A stretch of 6,709 bases of DNA from contig CALIWP010000039.1 in NCBI GenBank assembly GCA_938046705.1, positions 1 to 6,709 on the forward strand. Reading direction: 5' to 3'. Below the pieces are notes generated by a model, which made no database searches, was not told the DNA's origin, and was given only the letters and a program-made list of their open reading frames with translations. This document shows positions 4,559-6,709 of the stretch, one piece after another. The translations under genes and the position numbers were made by a program. Each line of letters opens with the position of its first letter. The stretch's first letter is position 1. The DNA is from an uncultured Campylobacter sp. (GTDB lineage: Bacteria > Campylobacterota > Campylobacteria > Campylobacterales > Campylobacteraceae).

Positions 4559-6221
4559 TTAAAACCTCTTCTTTCATTTGATCCATTTGCGCTTTTATCA
4601 TCACTTTGGCTTTGCAGTCCGAGCAGCAATAAAGCGTCTTTAGCTTGGCTTTGTCGCCGTTAAATTTAGGCGCCATGATCGAGGCGATCTTCTCGACGGC
4701 CTTTTTGGTCGCAAACTCCTTGCCGCACTCGATACAGGCGAAAAGCTCGTCTCTGGCTAGCTCGCTAAAGGCAAAGAAACTAGGCTCCAGATCGATCTTG
4801 CCGGGGCGTAAAAATATCGTGTCTTTTTCCGCGCAGCTAAGCTCGCAGTATCCGCACGCGGTGCAGACGCTCGGGTTAAAGACGATGGAGTTTGTTTTCT
4901 TGTCCGCAACTAGTGCAGCGACGTTGCACGCTCCCACGCAGCTTAGGCACAGCGTGCAGGTGTCTTGATTTATCTCGACGCGACCGTATCTGATGAGCTC
5001 GGTGGTGCTAACGGAGCCTAAATTTTGATCTCCGACTAGCCACTCTAGGCGTTTGGCGAAAATTTCGCGCTTTGGCAGGGCGTACTCGGCGATGGAGTGC
5101 TGCGAGCCCTCGATAAATTTAGCCTGAGATAGGGCGCTTTTTAGTTTGTCCTCGTTTTGCGCGACGAGGACGGCTTTTTCGTTAAATTTAAGCTCGTAAA
5201 TTTGATTTACAATATCCACCGCGTCTTTGGTGCCTTTGCCGATATTTTTCTCGTAGATCACGACCTGCGCGCCGCTTTCTTGAAGCAATGTAAGCAGATG
5301 CGTCTCGCTCAAAAATCTCTCGCCGCTCACGGCAAAAGGCAGCACGTTTGCGGGTAAATTTACGCTTAAGTTTTCTAAATTCGCCTTTGTGGGCACGACT
5401 AGCGCGATCCGGCCGCGGTATAGTTTGGTTATCTGGGCAAAAGAGTTTCGCGGCATATCGGAGTAGTCAAGCGCGCCGCTAGGGCAGACGCTAACGCAAC
5501 CGCCGCAGTTTACGCAGTCGATGTGAGAGAAAACTAGGTGCTTGGTCTCGTCCTCTTTTAGGATCGCTACCGTAGGGCAGGCCTCGACGCATCTGCCGCA
5601 GATCTCGTGTCTGCGCTCGTGGTACTGGCAGATCGTGGAGTCGTAGTGGACGTGGCTTTTAAATTTAAATTTCGGGCTTTGCGCGTCTAGCAGCGAGGCG
5701 ATTTCCTCGTCGCTTTTGCCCGCGATCTCGTAGCAGCCGCTTTGCTTTAGCATGTATTCGCGCGCGTTTTCTACGAGGAAAAAGTCGCAGTCCACCTCAA
5801 ACTCGCCGTCGGGGCGCAGCACTAGCACGCTTAGCTCGCCTGCGGCTCCGTAGATAAATTTGATCTCAAAATGCGTTAGCTCGATGGTTTTAAAGCCTTT
5901 AGCCTTAAGCAAATTCGCCAAATTTTCGCGGCCGCCGTTGCTAACGATCACGACGTTTTTGCCGACGGGTTTTTCGTAGTCGATGTCGCGCGCTAGGTCA
6001 AAGGCGCTAGCTCTTGCCTCATAAAGCAAAAGCGTGTTTTTAGCCTTATCCAGCACCGAGTCTGCGGTGTTTTTTAGATAAAAATTTATCTCCGGCGCTA
6101 CGACGCTTGCCTTTAGTTTGGGCGAATTTGAGACGAGATATTCGCCTTCGCCGTTTATCTCGATCTGCTCGTTTAGCATCAAATTCTCGTCAAAATCGTT
6201 GTAAAAACCGAATTCTTTCAT
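4551..6221 (-). CDS. Multi-cluster 4Fe-4S ferredoxin-like protein (polyferredoxin)
   Basis: This is a 556-residue cytoplasmic iron-sulfur protein; no signal or membrane segment is seen. In order: an N-terminal region without cysteine clusters (1-190) with an alpha/beta part near 88-150 (VGKNVVIVSNGG); a first ferredoxin pair with Cys198, 208, 211, 215 and Cys236, 239, 242, 246; an alpha/beta linker (268-380); a second pair with Cys422, 425, 428, 432 and Cys453, 456, 459, 463; and a C-terminal module with Cys496/499 and Cys533/536 (plus Cys532), which looks like a zinc ribbon or rubredoxin-like site. Up to four 4Fe-4S clusters are thus expected. The first set is irregular, with nine residues between its first two cysteines instead of two. 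Similar proteins accompany TorD-like chaperones at formate dehydrogenase loci of Campylobacterota. Whether this one carries electrons or helps mature the enzyme is unknown. The ATG at 6221 is preceded by GGGGAG at 7-nt spacing. It is first in the operon, reads divergently from selA, and its stop overlaps the chaperone start. Confidence 0.85.
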   Translation of the reverse strand: MKEFGFYNDFDENLMLNEQIEINGEGEYLVSNSPKLKASVVAPEINFYLKNTADSVLDKAKNTLLLYEARASAFDLARDIDYEKPVGKNVVIVSNGGRENLANLLKAKGFKTIELTHFEIKFIYGAAGELSVLVLRPDGEFEVDCDFFLVENAREYMLKQSGCYEIAGKSDEEIASLLDAQSPKFKFKSHVHYDSTICQYHERRHEICGRCVEACPTVAILKEDETKHLVFSHIDCVNCGGCVSVCPSGALDYSDMPRNSFAQITKLYRGRIALVVPTKANLENLSVNLPANVLPFAVSGERFLSETHLLTLLQESGAQVVIYEKNIGKGTKDAVDIVNQIYELKFNEKAVLVAQNEDKLKSALSQAKFIEGSQHSIAEYALPKREIFAKRLEWLVGDQNLGSVSTTELIRYGRVEINQDTCTLCLSCVGACNVAALVADKKTNSIVFNPSVCTACGYCELSCAEKDTIFLRPGKIDLEPSFFAFSELARDELFACIECGKEFATKKAVEKIASIMAPKFNGDKAKLKTLYCCSDCKAKVMIKAQMDQMKEEVLNG

Positions 6222-6382
6222 GATTTTCTCCCCGCGCTACGCGTTATCAAAATTGAGCGCATTTTAATACTAAAGGCATTAATAGGCTCTGAAATTTTAC
6301 ATTTATTTTTTTTAATAAGATTAGATTTATCCAAATTTATGCTAAAATCGCGCTTGGTAACACAAATTTACTAGGAGCGAAT
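6222..6382. promoter_or_regulatory. Divergent promoter region, polyferredoxin operon and selA
   Basis: This 161-bp AT-rich spacer separates two gene starts. For the minus strand, TAAAAT at 6261-6266 (within GTATTAAAAT) would give a leader of about 33 nt. For the plus strand, TAAAAT at 6343-6348 is preceded by TGC, an extended -10. The middle (6294-6330) is nearly all A/T and could serve as upstream element for both. No clear operator dyad is seen. The shared region makes joint control of polyferredoxin, chaperone and selA possible. Confidence 0.55.
6340..6348 (+). promoter_or_regulatory. Extended -10 promoter of selA
   Basis: TGCTAAAAT combines a TGN extension with a -10 hexamer one base off the consensus and follows a T-rich stretch, the common Campylobacter sigma-70 layout. 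The transcript would begin near 6355, about 28 nt before the TTG start. Confidence 0.6.
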
Positions 6383-6709
6383 TTGAACGAACTACGAAAA
6401 CTCCCGCAGATAGATAAATTTATAAAAAACGAGCGACTTTTTGGGCTTGATGTTAGCTTGCTAACCAAAGTCGCTAGGGCCGAGTTAGAAAGCCTGCGCG
6501 CTCAAATTTTAGGCGGCAAAAACTGCCCAGAGCCAGGCGAGATCGTCCAAAATACGCTCGCAAGGTACGAAAAGGCGTCAAATTTGAGCCTGCGTAGCCT
6601 AATAAACGCAACCGGCGTCATCATCCACACCAACCTCGGCCGTAGCGCGATCGATCCAGAAATTTTACGCCGAGCCCAGCCCGTGATCACAGGGTATTCA
6701 AATTTAGAG
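6383..6709 (+). CDS. selA: L-seryl-tRNA(Sec) selenium transferase, N-terminal part
   Basis: SelA is a PLP-dependent, decameric cytoplasmic enzyme that converts Ser-tRNA(Sec) to selenocysteyl-tRNA(Sec) with selenophosphate. The window holds the first 109 codons of a protein normally about 440-460 residues long; the reading frame is open to the right edge, so the PLP-binding lysine lies outside. The N-terminus NELRKLPQIDKFI (2-14) is the family's tRNA-binding helical domain (compare LPxVDxLL). SLRSLINATGVIIHTNLGRS (72-91) is the highly conserved start of the catalytic domain (RxVINATGxxxHTNLGRxxL) and makes the call secure. The start is TTG at 6383, with AGGAG at 6373-6377 and 5-nt spacing; no in-frame ATG lies near. 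Its presence shows that the organism makes selenoproteins, and in Campylobacter the main one is formate dehydrogenase, which agrees with the divergent polyferredoxin-chaperone operon. selB would be expected downstream. Confidence 0.95.
   Translation, partial: MNELRKLPQIDKFIKNERLFGLDVSLLTKVARAELESLRAQILGGKNCPEPGEIVQNTLARYEKASNLSLRSLINATGVIIHTNLGRSAIDPEILRRAQPVITGYSNLE

Noticed and set aside
4645..5357. Forward open frames opposite the polyferredoxin gene
   Set aside because: The cysteine motifs prove the minus-strand frame; the forward frames have no independent support.
6502..6690. Reverse open frame opposite selA
   Set aside because: It lies inside the strongly conserved selA coding sequence and has no recognisable product.

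Overview
The window looks like a chromosomal segment from Campylobacter (Campylobacterota). It most resembles the higher-GC, oral, formate- and H2-using species such as C. rectus, C. showae, C. curvus or C. concisus. The reasons are the genes (futalosine-pathway mqnA, a TorD-family chaperone with a polyferredoxin, selA), the A/T-rich promoters with a good -10 box, and the very many AAATTT hexamers (CAAATTT/AAATTTG) in every spacer. The species assignment is inference.

Layout. Positions 1-267 are a spacer with a clear TATAAT promoter. At 268-816 (+) lies a KefF/MdaB-like flavodoxin-fold NAD(P)H oxidoreductase, followed by a good intrinsic terminator. Positions 817-1229 hold no convincing gene but are rich in hairpins. 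mqnA is at 1230-1928 (+) and is followed by a terminator-like hairpin. The convergent spacer 1929-2203 separates it from an AT-rich gene on the minus strand (2204-3586) for a membrane-anchored, probably periplasmic ankyrin-repeat protein. After an AAATTT-rich spacer (3587-3838), two minus-strand genes overlap by 8 bp: a TorD-family chaperone (3839-4558) and, upstream of it, a 556-residue polyferredoxin with a C-terminal Cys-pair module (4551-6221). selA starts divergently at 6383 and runs off the right edge.

How the genes fit together. The right half points to formate dehydrogenase biogenesis. SelA makes Sec-tRNA, needed if the formate dehydrogenase is a selenoprotein. The TorD-like protein would guard the molybdenum/tungsten apoenzyme before Tat export. 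The polyferredoxin would serve electron transfer or cofactor assembly. The catalytic genes (fdhA and others) are not in the window and do not follow the chaperone. MqnA starts menaquinone synthesis, and menaquinone is the usual acceptor for such periplasmic dehydrogenases. The oxidoreductase and the ankyrin protein have no evident functional link to the rest.

No tRNA, rRNA, CRISPR array, transposase or phage gene was seen. The most unusual points are the architecture of the polyferredoxin, the apparent separation of the maturation pair from its enzyme, the AT-rich ankyrin gene, the hairpin-dense spacer at 817-1229 and the AAATTT clusters.
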